NCBI GenBank assembly: GCA_947630195.1
Contig: CANRGQ010000001.1
Coordinates: 1-42,517, forward strand
Direction: 5' to 3'
Origin: an uncultured Bacilli bacterium
GTDB lineage: Bacteria; Bacillota_I; Bacilli_A; RF39; UBA660
Length of the DNA: 42,517 nucleotides
Position numbers and translations under genes: made by a program. A model generated the notes under the pieces. That model saw only the letters and a program-made list of their open reading frames with translations. It had not been told where the DNA came from and did no database searches. Of this stretch, positions 33,783-41,119 are shown in pieces; the first letter of the stretch is position 1; every line of letters starts with the position of its first letter.

Positions 33783-33810
33783 TTGATTTTATAAAAAATA
33801 TAAGTATAAT
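33783..33810 (+). promoter_or_regulatory. Promoter of the putative type I toxin gene
   Basis: -35 TTGATT (33783-33788), 16-bp spacer, perfect -10 TATAAT (33805-33810). The predicted start at about 33817 places AACGCAAGG (33819-33827) at the very 5' end of the mRNA. Confidence 0.65.
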
Positions 33811-33816
33811 AACGAC

Positions 33817-34043
33817 TTAACGCAAGGATAATGCGTTGAAAAATACCTTTTATTTTCATCTAGTCACCTGACTATTATTGAAAAAGAAGGAGGTGTTGCT
33901 TATGAAGATGAAGACTTTAGTAAAAGTATTATTCTTTATAGTTTTTATTCTTTTGTATTTGTTAATACTAAAAGATATAAAAACACCTACTTTGGTAATA
34001 TTACCAGAGTAGGATAGCAACTAAACAACGCAAACCTTGCGTT
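33817..34043 (+). other. Toxin mRNA with complementary 5' and 3' ends
   Basis: The 5' end AACGCAAGG (33819-33827) is a perfect 9-nt complement of CCTTGCGTT (34035-34043) at the 3' end. Each end can also fold locally: AACGCA-AGGATAA-TGCGTT (33819-33837) and AACGCAA-ACC-TTGCGTT (34027-34043, followed by T-rich DNA as terminator). Within the leader CACCT (33865-33869) can pair with AGGTG of the ribosome site (33891-33895). Fold-back of ends and hidden ribosome sites are hallmarks of type I toxin mRNAs such as hok and aapA. Confidence 0.6.
33902..34012 (+). CDS. 36-residue hydrophobic peptide, putative type I toxin
   Basis: A short ORF with an unusually strong ribosome site (AAGGAGGTG, 6 nt before ATG). 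It begins MKMKTLVKV, then has a membrane helix (about residues 8-23, VKVLFFIVFILLYLLI) and a short polar tail LKDIKTPTLVILPE. The size, basic start and single helix match membrane toxins of type I systems, without matching a named family. The last codons lie in a near-perfect hairpin (33986-34013) that also serves as terminator for the opposing RNA. Toxicity is untested; a regulatory or structural micropeptide is the alternative. Confidence 0.65.
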   Translation: MKMKTLVKVLFFIVFILLYLLILKDIKTPTLVILPE

Positions 34044-34047
34044 TCTT
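33978..34047 (-). ncRNA. Putative antisense antitoxin RNA (about 70 nt)
   Basis: A predicted minus-strand transcript starting near 34047 from the promoter at 34054-34082. It has a 5' hairpin AACGCAA-GGT-TTGCGTT and a 3' hairpin (CCTACT...AGTAGG, 33986-34013, with an inner TGGTA/TACCA stem) followed by TGTTTTTAT, a rho-independent terminator. It contains no ORF and is fully complementary to the 3' end of the toxin ORF and mRNA. Its AACGCA can also pair with TGCGTT of the toxin leader (33832-33837). Dimensions and layout fit type I antitoxins of the par/Fst kind. Confidence 0.55.
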
Positions 34048-34053
34048 AATTTT

Positions 34054-34082
34054 ATTATACTCGTAATTTAATAAAATTACAA
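34054..34082 (-). promoter_or_regulatory. Promoter of the antisense RNA
   Basis: Minus strand -35 TTGTAA (34077-34082), exactly 17-bp spacer, perfect -10 TATAAT (34054-34059). The nearest leftward gene is more than 2 kb away behind a terminator, so a regulatory RNA is the natural product. Confidence 0.6.
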
Positions 34083-34102
34083 TGAATATTACTTATACTT
34101 TT

Positions 34103-35131
34103 TTAATTTGGTAAATTATATGGGTTAGAGATAAATACTCTTTTACCATTACTATCTAATTTATAATCTGCAATAGTATTTTCTTCAATAGTGATAGTAA
34201 ATCTTATTTCATAACCGACAATACCATCACCAGATTTATTAACAACAGCGGTTCTTAATCTATTTAATGATTTAGTACCTTCTAGTTTTAAATTTAAAGC
34301 ATCAATATCTTTTTGAATTCTAATAGTTTCAGTTTCTAATAATTTATTTATTTCTTGACTCATAGCATCTACTTTATATAAATCAAGACTTACAGCACAG
34401 TTATTAGAAGTAACATTAACTGCAACTAGATATTGATTAGTATCATATTCGCCATTACCATATTTACAATTTACAGGTTTTTCAGGTGTTGTTGGAGTTC
34501 CTGGTTCTTCTGTTGTAGTTTGTTCCCCAATAATAAGTTTAGTTTCAGAAACTGTTTGATTTCCCTCACCGTCTAAAGCTTCAATCTTAATGGTATAAGT
34601 ACCATTATCTTTATATGTAGAATAATCAACTATATTACCTTCTTCATCAATTCCGTTGTAGAAGTTTATTATACATTCAGTATCACTATTATCTTTACAA
34701 GAACTAACGAAGTCTTTAGCTGTGTATGAACCGTTTTTATTAATTCTTACTTCTTTTAAAGCGAGTTCTGGTCTTTCGGTATCCACTATTTTTAAGGTAG
34801 ATGTATATTCTTCATTATTAACAACTATTTTAACATCATAACTACCGACAGCATGAATATTAAAATCATCTGGGTAAACTACCTCAATATCATCAAGTTT
34901 AATATTTTCAATTCTTGAAAAGAAGATTTCCTTGGAAAATTCTTCATTTATTTCGGATGTTACTTCACTTTTAATACTTAAGTTACTTTGGGGTTCATTT
35001 TGATTTTCCCCTTGGAAATTACGCGTTAAAACAAAACAAACGATAATGCCGATGATGCATGCCGCAATTACAACAATGTTTATGATTGTTCTTTTCGAAT
35101 TATAGACTCTGGTATTAAAAAACTTTGCCAT
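34103..35131 (-). CDS. Membrane-anchored protein with Ig-like (DUF5011-type) domains
   Basis: A 342-residue protein: N-terminal membrane helix (about residues 16-40), then two bacterial Ig-like modules (VYPDDFNIHAVGSYDVKIVV then NNEEYTSTLKIVDTERPEL; and DNGTYTIKIEALDGEGN then SETKLIIGEQ), the DUF5011 pattern ending in VDTERPEL, a Thr/Pro/Glu linker (TTTEEPGTPTTPEKP), and a C-terminal helical/beta domain. It is a surface protein, probably wall-spanning. It is divergent from the ribosomal operon. The start follows AAGAGG. Confidence 0.8.
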   Translation of the reverse strand: MAKFFNTRVYNSKRTIINIVVIAACIIGIIVCFVLTRNFQGENQNEPQSNLSIKSEVTSEINEEFSKEIFFSRIENIKLDDIEVVYPDDFNIHAVGSYDVKIVVNNEEYTSTLKIVDTERPELALKEVRINKNGSYTAKDFVSSCKDNSDTECIINFYNGIDEEGNIVDYSTYKDNGTYTIKIEALDGEGNQTVSETKLIIGEQTTTEEPGTPTTPEKPVNCKYGNGEYDTNQYLVAVNVTSNNCAVSLDLYKVDAMSQEINKLLETETIRIQKDIDALNLKLEGTKSLNRLRTAVVNKSGDGIVGYEIRFTITIEENTIADYKLDSNGKRVFISNPYNLPN

Positions 35132-35245
35132 AATAAAAACCTCTTATTCTTTAATATATCTAAATAATACCATATTATGTGTTTAAAAAATAGTATTTAT
35201 TCTTTATTTTACACAAATTGCATACAATTTTAGAGAGGAAAATAC

Positions 35246-35274
35246 TTGCATATTTAAGGGTTTTATGGTATTAT
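35246..35274 (+). promoter_or_regulatory. Promoter of the rplK-rplA operon
   Basis: -35 TTGCAT (35246-35251), 17-bp spacer ending in TG, extended -10 TATTAT (35269-35274). Transcription would start just before the L1-type leader. Confidence 0.75.
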
Positions 35275-35300
35275 TTCTAGTGCAATTTATATATTGCCAA

Positions 35301-35345
35301 GTTAAGTGGGAGGGAAATGCGGATTTGCCCAAGACCACTTACACG
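35301..35345 (+). promoter_or_regulatory. L1-binding autoregulatory leader of rplK-rplA
   Basis: TAAGTGG (35303-35309) pairs with CCACTTA (35335-35341); inside, GGGAAAT (35312-35318) pairs with ATTTGCCC (35323-35330, one bulge) around GCGG, leaving an asymmetric AG/AAGA internal loop. This mimics the L1 site of 23S rRNA, as in Firmicutes L11-L1 leaders, and would let free L1 repress its own operon. Confidence 0.7.
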
Positions 35346-35374
35346 AAAAAATTTATTTTATAGGAGGTGTTTTC

Positions 35375-35971
35375 GTGGCAAAAGAAGTCGTAAAAAGAAT
35401 TAAGTTAGAGATTGAAGCAGGAAAAGCGACTCCCGCTCCACCAGTTGGTACTGTTTTAGGACCTGCTGGAATCAATTTACAAGAATTTTGTACGAAATTC
35501 AATGATGCAACAAAAGATAAAATGGGCGATGTTGTTCCTTGTGAAATTTCTATTTATGAAGACAGAACTTTTGATTTTGTTCTAAAGACTCCACCAGCAG
35601 GTTTCTTACTAAAGAAAGTTGCAAAGATTGCTAAAGGTAGTCCAAAAGGAGCAAATCATATCGTTGCTACAATTAGTGAAGCAGATCTTAGAAGTATTGC
35701 TGAAACTAAATTACCAGATTTAAATGCTTATACCGTTGAAGAAGCAATGAATATCATTGAAGGTACAGCAAGAAATATGGGAATTGCGGTTGCTGGTCGT
35801 ACGGATAAAGAACTTGCCGAACAAGAAAAAGAATCTGAAGCTGAAGAAAAAGAAATGGCTAAGAGAGAAGCTGAACTTGAAGAAATGGAAGCAGGTCTTG
35901 ATGCTGAAGTTGAAGTTCCAGTAATTGGTGACGAAGAAAAATCTGAAGAAGAAACTGAAGAAGAAAAATAA
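35375..35971 (+). CDS. rplK: 50S ribosomal protein L11 with an acidic C-terminal extension
   Basis: Ribosomal protein L11 of the GTPase-associated centre. Start is GTG 35375-35377 with GGAGGTG 5 nt upstream; an upstream in-frame start would add 23 unrelated residues. Residues 1-140 are canonical (EAGKATPAPPVGTVLGPAGI, the proline-rich binding strand; IEGTARNMGIAVAG). The normal protein ends near residue 141, but here a tail of about 57 residues follows, rich in Glu and Lys (AEQEKESEAEEKEMAKREAE ... SEEETEEEK) and predicted helical. Operon with rplA. Confidence 0.97.
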   Translation: MAKEVVKRIKLEIEAGKATPAPPVGTVLGPAGINLQEFCTKFNDATKDKMGDVVPCEISIYEDRTFDFVLKTPPAGFLLKKVAKIAKGSPKGANHIVATISEADLRSIAETKLPDLNAYTVEEAMNIIEGTARNMGIAVAGRTDKELAEQEKESEAEEKEMAKREAELEEMEAGLDAEVEVPVIGDEEKSEEETEEEK

Positions 35972-36027
35972 TATAATAATGATAATAAAAAATCCGCTAA
36001 TTAACCACAGTTAGGAGGGAAGAAGTT

Positions 36028-36726
36028 TTGAGAAAACATAGTAAAAAATATGTGGAAGTTGCTAAATTAATTGATAGCAACAAATTATATACTAAAGAAG
36101 AAGCTATTGATTTAGTTAAAAAATCTAATGTTACCAAATTTGATAGTACGGTTGAAGTAGCTATTAAACTTAACATTGATGCTAAAAAAACTGATCAACA
36201 ATTACGTGGTTCTTTAGTTTTACCTAATGGAACTGGTAAAAGTAAGAAAGTATTAGTTATTGCTAAAGGTGATGCTGCTGCATTAGCTAAAGATGCTGGT
36301 GCTGATTATGTTGGCGATAAAGACATGCTTGATAAAATCAAAAATGAAAACTGGTTTGATTTTGATGTTGTTGTGGCAACTCCTGACATGATGCCAGAAG
36401 TTGGAAAAATCGGTAACATTTTAGGACCTAAAGGTTTAATGCCAAACCCTAAAACTAATACTGTTACAATGAAGGTTGCTGAAGTTGTTAAAGACTTAAA
36501 AAGTGGTATGGTAACTTATAAGAATGACTCTTATGGTAATGTTCATACTATTATTGGTAAATCTTCATTTGAGGCATCTAAATTACTAGAAAATTTAGAG
36601 TATGTAATTAGAACTATCAATAAAGCAAAACCAAATACGGTTAAAGGTATCTTTATTGATAAGATAAGTGTTGCTACTACTATGGGCCCTGGAATTAAAG
36701 TTGATAAAAATTCCTTTGACATTTAG
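36028..36726 (+). CDS. rplA: 50S ribosomal protein L1
   Basis: A 232-residue L1, the stalk protein and translational repressor of the L11 operon. The family signature is at GNILGPKGLMPNPKTNTVT, and the C-terminus (ATTMGPGIKVDKNSF) is standard. Start TTG at 36028 with AGGAGGG 9 nt upstream. The leader at 35301-35345 is its expected regulatory target. Confidence 0.97.
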   Translation: MRKHSKKYVEVAKLIDSNKLYTKEEAIDLVKKSNVTKFDSTVEVAIKLNIDAKKTDQQLRGSLVLPNGTGKSKKVLVIAKGDAAALAKDAGADYVGDKDMLDKIKNENWFDFDVVVATPDMMPEVGKIGNILGPKGLMPNPKTNTVTMKVAEVVKDLKSGMVTYKNDSYGNVHTIIGKSSFEASKLLENLEYVIRTINKAKPNTVKGIFIDKISVATTMGPGIKVDKNSFDI

Positions 36727-36757
36727 GAAGTAGTATATTATAATAAATTTTAAGAAA

Positions 36758-36860
36758 AGAAACCGAAGACAGTAGGGAAGGAAACTTTTAATAATCCTAC
36801 CGAGGGGAAATTTAAATAACTTATGTTTTTTGAAGCTTCCCTTAACGCGGAAGCTTTTCT
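36758..36860 (+). promoter_or_regulatory. L10 leader with attenuator ahead of rplJ-rplL
   Basis: AACCGAAGACAGTAGG and AATCCTACCGAGG (36761-36805) form the L10-leader stem with its kink-turn. An intrinsic terminator, AAGCTTCC (36833-36840) paired with GGAAGCTT (36849-36856) then TTCTT, follows. Free L10(L12)4 complex should bind the leader and reduce readthrough. Confidence 0.85.
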
Positions 36861-36884
36861 TGAAAAATAAAATAAGGAGGAAAT

Positions 36885-37385
36885 ATGGCAAGCGAAAAAA
36901 ATCTTAATGAAAAGAAAGAAATCGTGAAGGAAATTGTTGATAATATCAAGAATAGTGAATCTGTCATTATGTTTCAATATCAAGGCCTAACTGTTTCTGA
37001 AATGACTGAACTAAGAAATAAGTTAAATGAAGTATCTAGTTCTGTTAGGATTTATAAAAATACTCTTTTAAAAAGAGCATTAGATGAACTTAACATTAAT
37101 ATGGATAGCTTCTTAGATGGCCCAAATGCAATGCTTTTTGGTAAAAGTTTACTTGAACCAATTAAGATTATTGCAGACTTTGCTAAAGACCATGATAAAC
37201 TAAGCATACGCGTAGGAATTATCAGTGGTGATGTTGCCGATATTGATACCATTAAAGAGTATGCAAGTATTCCATCAAGAGAAGGATTACTTACAATGCT
37301 TGCAGGTGGCATGATTCAATATGTCAAAGATTTAGCAATAAGTTTAAAATTATATGCCGAACAATTAGAAGGGAAGGAGAATTAA
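36885..37385 (+). CDS. rplJ: 50S ribosomal protein L10
   Basis: A 166-residue L10, base of the L7/L12 stalk. Recognised by KKEIVKEIVDNIKNSESVIM, TVSEMTELRNKLNEVSSSVR and RIYKNTLLKRALDE. AAGGAGG precedes the ATG; rplL starts 1 nt after its stop. Confidence 0.97.
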   Translation: MASEKNLNEKKEIVKEIVDNIKNSESVIMFQYQGLTVSEMTELRNKLNEVSSSVRIYKNTLLKRALDELNINMDSFLDGPNAMLFGKSLLEPIKIIADFAKDHDKLSIRVGIISGDVADIDTIKEYASIPSREGLLTMLAGGMIQYVKDLAISLKLYAEQLEGKEN

Positions 37386-37386
37386 T

Positions 37387-37758
37387 ATGGCAAAATTAAC
37401 AAGAGATGAATTTATAAGTTCATTAAAAGAAATGACGGTTCTTGAAATAAAAGAATTAGTAGATGCAATGCAAGAGGAATTAGGAATTAATCCTTATGCT
37501 GTTGCTGTTGCTGCTGCTCCAGCTGCTGGTGCCGCTGAAGATGCTGGTTCTGCTACTAAGACTGTTGTTTTAAAGAATGCTGGTGGCAATAAAATTGCTG
37601 TTATTAAAATCATTAAAGAAATTACTGGTTTAGGTTTAGTTGAAGCTAAAGGACTTGCTGATAATGGTGGAAACATTAAAGAAAATGTTCCTGCTGATGA
37701 AGCAAAACAAATTGCTGACCAATTAACTGAAGCTGGTGCTGAAGTAGAACTTGCTTAA
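37387..37758 (+). CDS. rplL: 50S ribosomal protein L7/L12
   Basis: A 123-residue stalk protein: N-terminal dimerisation helix (SLKEMTVLEIKELVDAMQEE), Ala/Gly hinge (AVAAAPAAGAAEDAG) and the C-terminal factor-binding domain (IKIIKEITGLGLVEAKGLAD). GAAGGAGA ribosome site. A terminator follows directly; the usual rpoB is not next. Confidence 0.97.
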   Translation: MAKLTRDEFISSLKEMTVLEIKELVDAMQEELGINPYAVAVAAAPAAGAAEDAGSATKTVVLKNAGGNKIAVIKIIKEITGLGLVEAKGLADNGGNIKENVPADEAKQIADQLTEAGAEVELA

Positions 37759-37779
37759 TTAAAAAGTTTAGAAAAAGTT

Positions 37780-37807
37780 GTTAACCTTATGGTTAACGCT
37801 TTTTTTG
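37780..37807 (+). terminator. Intrinsic terminator after rplL
   Basis: GTTAACC-TTAT-GGTTAAC followed by GC and seven T. Confidence 0.9.
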
Positions 37808-37859
37808 ACTATTTATATGAATTGTGCTAGAATACTTCTTAACAAAAGGGGATTTTGAG

Positions 37860-39299
37860 ATGAAAGAAGTTAAAATTAAAGATATAACAATTAGATATGA
37901 TAAGGAAGAAATAGAAGAAATAATAAATATTGTTAAAAATAATTATTCTGTAATTTATGATTGTTTGCCTTCTAAAAAGATTATTAGTTTACTAGAAACT
38001 ACCGATGAAGATATAGAGTATGTTTCTGATTTTGATGAGTTTTTTACCGATATTGTTATAGCTAATTTTAATTATTATGAAAAAGAGAAAAAACCTTTAG
38101 AAGATATAAGTACTTATTTATTACTTTTGATAAATAAATTAGATAAAATGGATGTTTCTCATTTTGAAATTCCTGCTAGTCTTCCTCTTGATAAACTTTA
38201 TTTTGTAATGGCCAAAGAATATTTTAAGGAAAATGGGACAATTAATTCATTAATTGAACATTTAAAAAATCCCATCAATAAAGAGGATGTAATTAGTTGG
38301 TTTACGGATAAAATGCGCTATCCTACATATGAATATTTATTAAATGAACAAGTTAAATGTTTAGAATCTTTAGATTTTGAATATTTAGATAATATAAATG
38401 ATATTACAGAAAGATTTTTTGAACAAATGGTATCTGACTTAAAATATAATGATTTAGAAAAAGAAGAAGAATTACCTGATATATCTTTTGAAGAGATAAG
38501 TGCCTTATTTAAAGAGTTTTTAAAAGTAGTCAAGGCTCCAGAAGAATGGCTACAACTATATCAAGAATTAAAAGATAATGGTTTCATTTATTATAACGAG
38601 CCAGAAGAGGGAAAAACTTCTGAATGTTATGTAGATAAAGACGGTCATTTAAAAATTATGATTTATGGTAAAGGACTTATGGCATTTAAAATTCTTTGCC
38701 ATGAATTTGGTCATTATGTATCTATGTATAAAGGTAATAAGAATATTAAACCTTCTATTTCTGAATTTCCTAGTATTTTCTTAGAATACTTGGCCATAGG
38801 TTTTTTAAAGTTTAAAGGTTATAATGATAATATTTTAAATAATTTAGAAAAAAGGCGGATGCTTAATAATTTTGATATCATGTGTTTTACTTATCCTATT
38901 TTAAATGATATAGCGGATTTGTATAAAAATAAAGAAGATTTTATTTCAAGGAAAAAGGCTAAAGCCCAAAAAATATGCGAAGATATTGAGCTAAAATATA
39001 AAATAGATTATCCTAAAGAATTAAGTTATAATCCAGAAGAAACATTAAATAAGGAAGTTGATTTTGCAACGATGCTTATTATTAAAAATCCCACGATAAT
39101 TTTAGAAAGTTATCAATATTTATTAGGAACTTATTTAGCTAGAGAGACGGTTATTAAATTTCATGAAGATGCTAGTATTTTAAATAAAGTTTTTGAAATT
39201 ATCAATAATTTAGATAATGTTAATTTAAAAGATATTATTGAGTATTTAAACTTACCAGATATTTTAAAAAATTCGCAATTTATTTCAAAACTTGCTTAG
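37860..39299 (+). CDS. HEFGH zinc metallopeptidase (M3-like gluzincin)
   Basis: A 479-residue cytoplasmic protein with HEFGH (H281, E282, H285) in FKILCHEFGHYVSMYKGN and a downstream glutamate in SEFPSIFLEYLAIGF that would complete a gluzincin site, as in oligoendopeptidase F (M3). The N-terminal 270 residues are helical and highly charged. No signal peptide. Start ATG 37860 with AGGGGA 8 nt upstream; an in-frame GTG further upstream has no ribosome site. Family placement rests on motif order only. Inserted between two ribosomal operons. Confidence 0.75.
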   Translation: MKEVKIKDITIRYDKEEIEEIINIVKNNYSVIYDCLPSKKIISLLETTDEDIEYVSDFDEFFTDIVIANFNYYEKEKKPLEDISTYLLLLINKLDKMDVSHFEIPASLPLDKLYFVMAKEYFKENGTINSLIEHLKNPINKEDVISWFTDKMRYPTYEYLLNEQVKCLESLDFEYLDNINDITERFFEQMVSDLKYNDLEKEEELPDISFEEISALFKEFLKVVKAPEEWLQLYQELKDNGFIYYNEPEEGKTSECYVDKDGHLKIMIYGKGLMAFKILCHEFGHYVSMYKGNKNIKPSISEFPSIFLEYLAIGFLKFKGYNDNILNNLEKRRMLNNFDIMCFTYPILNDIADLYKNKEDFISRKKAKAQKICEDIELKYKIDYPKELSYNPEETLNKEVDFATMLIIKNPTIILESYQYLLGTYLARETVIKFHEDASILNKVFEIINNLDNVNLKDIIEYLNLPDILKNSQFISKLA

Positions 39300-39340
39300 G
39301 ATATAAAAAAATAAATAATTGTAAAAATATAAGGAATATA

Positions 39341-39371
39341 AGTAAACTATGGCAAAGTAGTTTGCTTTTTT
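39341..39371 (+). terminator. Intrinsic terminator after the peptidase gene
   Basis: AGTAAACTA paired with TAGTTTGCT (one G-T) around TGGCAAAG, then TTTTT. Confidence 0.8.
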
Positions 39372-39406
39372 AGGCCATTTAATTTATAATAATTATTGGT
39401 GATACT

Positions 39407-39676
39407 ATGAAGAAGACATTGGGGATTATACTTAAAGTATTAATTGTAACACTAGTCATAATGTGGGTAGGTTTAATTGTGATTGAATTTAATCGTTATA
39501 AGAATAATGAACCAATGTTAGTAGTATTAAAAGAAGATACCCTAACATACCCTGATGGGCATGTCTATGTTTATTATGGACTAGGTTATAAATCAATTAC
39601 TTATGAAAGAACAAGCTTATATGGTAAAGAGTTTGGTCATATATTTATAAATGTAAGAGAAAGTGTTAAAGGTTAG
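39407..39676 (+). CDS. Small single-pass membrane protein
   Basis: An 89-residue protein with an N-terminal membrane helix (about residues 4-26, LGIILKVLIVTLVIMWVGLI) and a short extracytoplasmic domain with many tyrosines (YPDGHVYVYYGLGYKSITY). No recognised family. Nine bases separate its stop from the next ATG, so it is cotranscribed with the pilin-like gene. Confidence 0.72.
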   Translation: MKKTLGIILKVLIVTLVIMWVGLIVIEFNRYKNNEPMLVVLKEDTLTYPDGHVYVYYGLGYKSITYERTSLYGKEFGHIFINVRESVKG

Positions 39677-39685
39677 GTGTATTAT

Positions 39686-40060
39686 ATGAAAAAAAATGGA
39701 TGGGGAACATTACAAATGCTTTTATTAAGTGGGGGATTATTACTGGCTTTATTAATCGCCGTTTTCTTTATATCTAAATTATATGGTTCTTATGAAGGCT
39801 CTAAAAGCAATAAAGAATATGCGGATTTAGAAGCCAGAATTGAAAACGCCGCCGCTTTATTTATTAGATTAAATAGTATTGAAGTATCTGATACTTTTAG
39901 AGTGGATTTAGAGGCTCTTCAAAATAGTGGTTTAGTTAATGATTTTAAAGATGATTTAGGGCGGGGTTGTGATGGTTATGTTATCGTCATTAAAAACGAT
40001 ATTGCTTATGATTATGAAGGAAGAATTAAGTGTCCTAATTATACAACTATAAATTATTAA
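39686..40060 (+). CDS. Pilin-like membrane protein
   Basis: A 124-residue protein starting at ATG 39686 (AGGTG 6 nt upstream). MKKNGWGTLQML is followed by a hydrophobic helix (LLSGGLLLALLIAVFFISKL, about residues 13-32) and an amphipathic helix with EARIENAAALFIRLN, the layout of type IV pilin-like or pseudopilin proteins, then a C-terminal domain with two cysteines (GRGCDGY, RIKCPNY). The prepilin peptidase motif is not clear. Together with the preceding gene it may belong to a dispersed envelope or pilus system. Confidence 0.65.
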   Translation: MKKNGWGTLQMLLLSGGLLLALLIAVFFISKLYGSYEGSKSNKEYADLEARIENAAALFIRLNSIEVSDTFRVDLEALQNSGLVNDFKDDLGRGCDGYVIVIKNDIAYDYEGRIKCPNYTTINY

Positions 40061-40078
40061 AAAAATGTATAAAAAATA

Positions 40079-40147
40079 TTGACAAAACATATATTAAAAT
40101 GGTATATTAATAACGCATTTTATTTAGGTTCTACCTTGGTAGAACTT
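40079..40147 (+). promoter_or_regulatory. Promoter and leader hairpin of the rpsL-rpsG-fusA operon
   Basis: -35 TTGACA (40079-40084), 18-bp spacer, -10 TATATT (40103-40108). The leader contains GTTCTACC-TT-GGTAGAAC (40128-40145) without a T run, and further on an ACACT/AGTGT hairpin before the ribosome site. The first hairpin may be a protein-binding regulatory element. Confidence 0.6.
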
Positions 40148-40201
40148 AATTTAAAAGAAATTATGACACACTTGGGTTAGTGTTAATGGAAAGGAGAAAA
40201 T

Positions 40202-40612
40202 ATGCCTACAATTAATCAATTAGTTAAGAAAAATCGTCAAAAGAAAACGAAAAAGAGTAAAAGTCCCGTATTAAATGTGGGATTCAATACCTTAGAAAGA
40301 AAACAAACTGATGCGAAAAGCCCTCAAAAAAGAGGAGTTTGTACTCGTGTAGGAACTAAGACACCAAAGAAACCAAACTCAGCCTTACGTAAATATGCGA
40401 GAGTAAGACTTTCAAATGGTAAAGAAATCGATGCTTACATTCCTGGTGAAGGACACAACTTACAAGAACACAGTGTTGTTTTAGTACGTGGTGGACGTGT
40501 AAAAGATTTAATCGGTGTTCGTTATCACATTGTTCGTGGTACATTAGATACTCATGGTGTTGAAAATAGAAAACAAGCCCGTAGTAGATATGGTACTAAA
40601 AAAAGTAAATAA
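40202..40612 (+). CDS. rpsL: 30S ribosomal protein S12
   Basis: A 136-residue S12 of the decoding centre. The invariant TPKKPNSALRK and PGEGHNLQEHSVVLVRGGRV are intact, giving the streptomycin-sensitive wild-type residues. GGAGA ribosome site; first gene of the str operon. Confidence 0.98.
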   Translation: MPTINQLVKKNRQKKTKKSKSPVLNVGFNTLERKQTDAKSPQKRGVCTRVGTKTPKKPNSALRKYARVRLSNGKEIDAYIPGEGHNLQEHSVVLVRGGRVKDLIGVRYHIVRGTLDTHGVENRKQARSRYGTKKSK

Positions 40613-40645
40613 TTAAATAAATAAATAAGAGAAGGAGGAAAACAT

Positions 40646-41113
40646 ATGCGTAAAAGAAGAGCAGTTAAAAGAGATGTTTTACCAGATCCTATATATAATT
40701 CGAAAGTTGTTACTAAACTTGTTAATGCAATTATGTTAGATGGTAAAAAAGGTACTGCCCAAAAGATTTTATATGAAGCTTTTGATATTGTCGAAAAACA
40801 AACTGGTAAAAAAGCCATGGAAGTTTACGAAGAAGCTTTAAAAAATATAAGTCCAGCACTTGAAGTTAAATCTCGTCGTGTAGGTGGTTCTAACTATCAA
40901 GTACCGATGGAAGTTACTGATGAAAGAGCGCAAACTTTGGCCCTTCGTTGGTTAGTAAATTATGCAAAATTAAGAAATGGAAAGGGAATGGCTATAAATT
41001 TAGCAAATGAAATTATTGATGCTGCTAATGGTGAAGGTGGAGCGGTTAAAAAGCGTGAAGATACTCACAAAATGGCTGAAGCAAATAAAGCATTTGCTCA
41101 TTATAGATGGTAG
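40646..41113 (+). CDS. rpsG: 30S ribosomal protein S7
   Basis: A 155-residue S7, assembly initiator of the 30S head. It opens MRKRRAVKRDVLPDPIYNSK and ends KREDTHKMAEANKAFAHYRW, both typical. AAGGAGGA ribosome site. fusA starts 6 nt after its stop. Confidence 0.98.
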   Translation: MRKRRAVKRDVLPDPIYNSKVVTKLVNAIMLDGKKGTAQKILYEAFDIVEKQTGKKAMEVYEEALKNISPALEVKSRRVGGSNYQVPMEVTDERAQTLALRWLVNYAKLRNGKGMAINLANEIIDAANGEGGAVKKREDTHKMAEANKAFAHYRW

Positions 41114-41119
41114 TGTGAT

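Noticed and set aside
37824..37859. Upstream GTG start for the HEFGH peptidase
   Set aside because: No ribosome site; AGGGGA stands at correct distance from the ATG at 37860.
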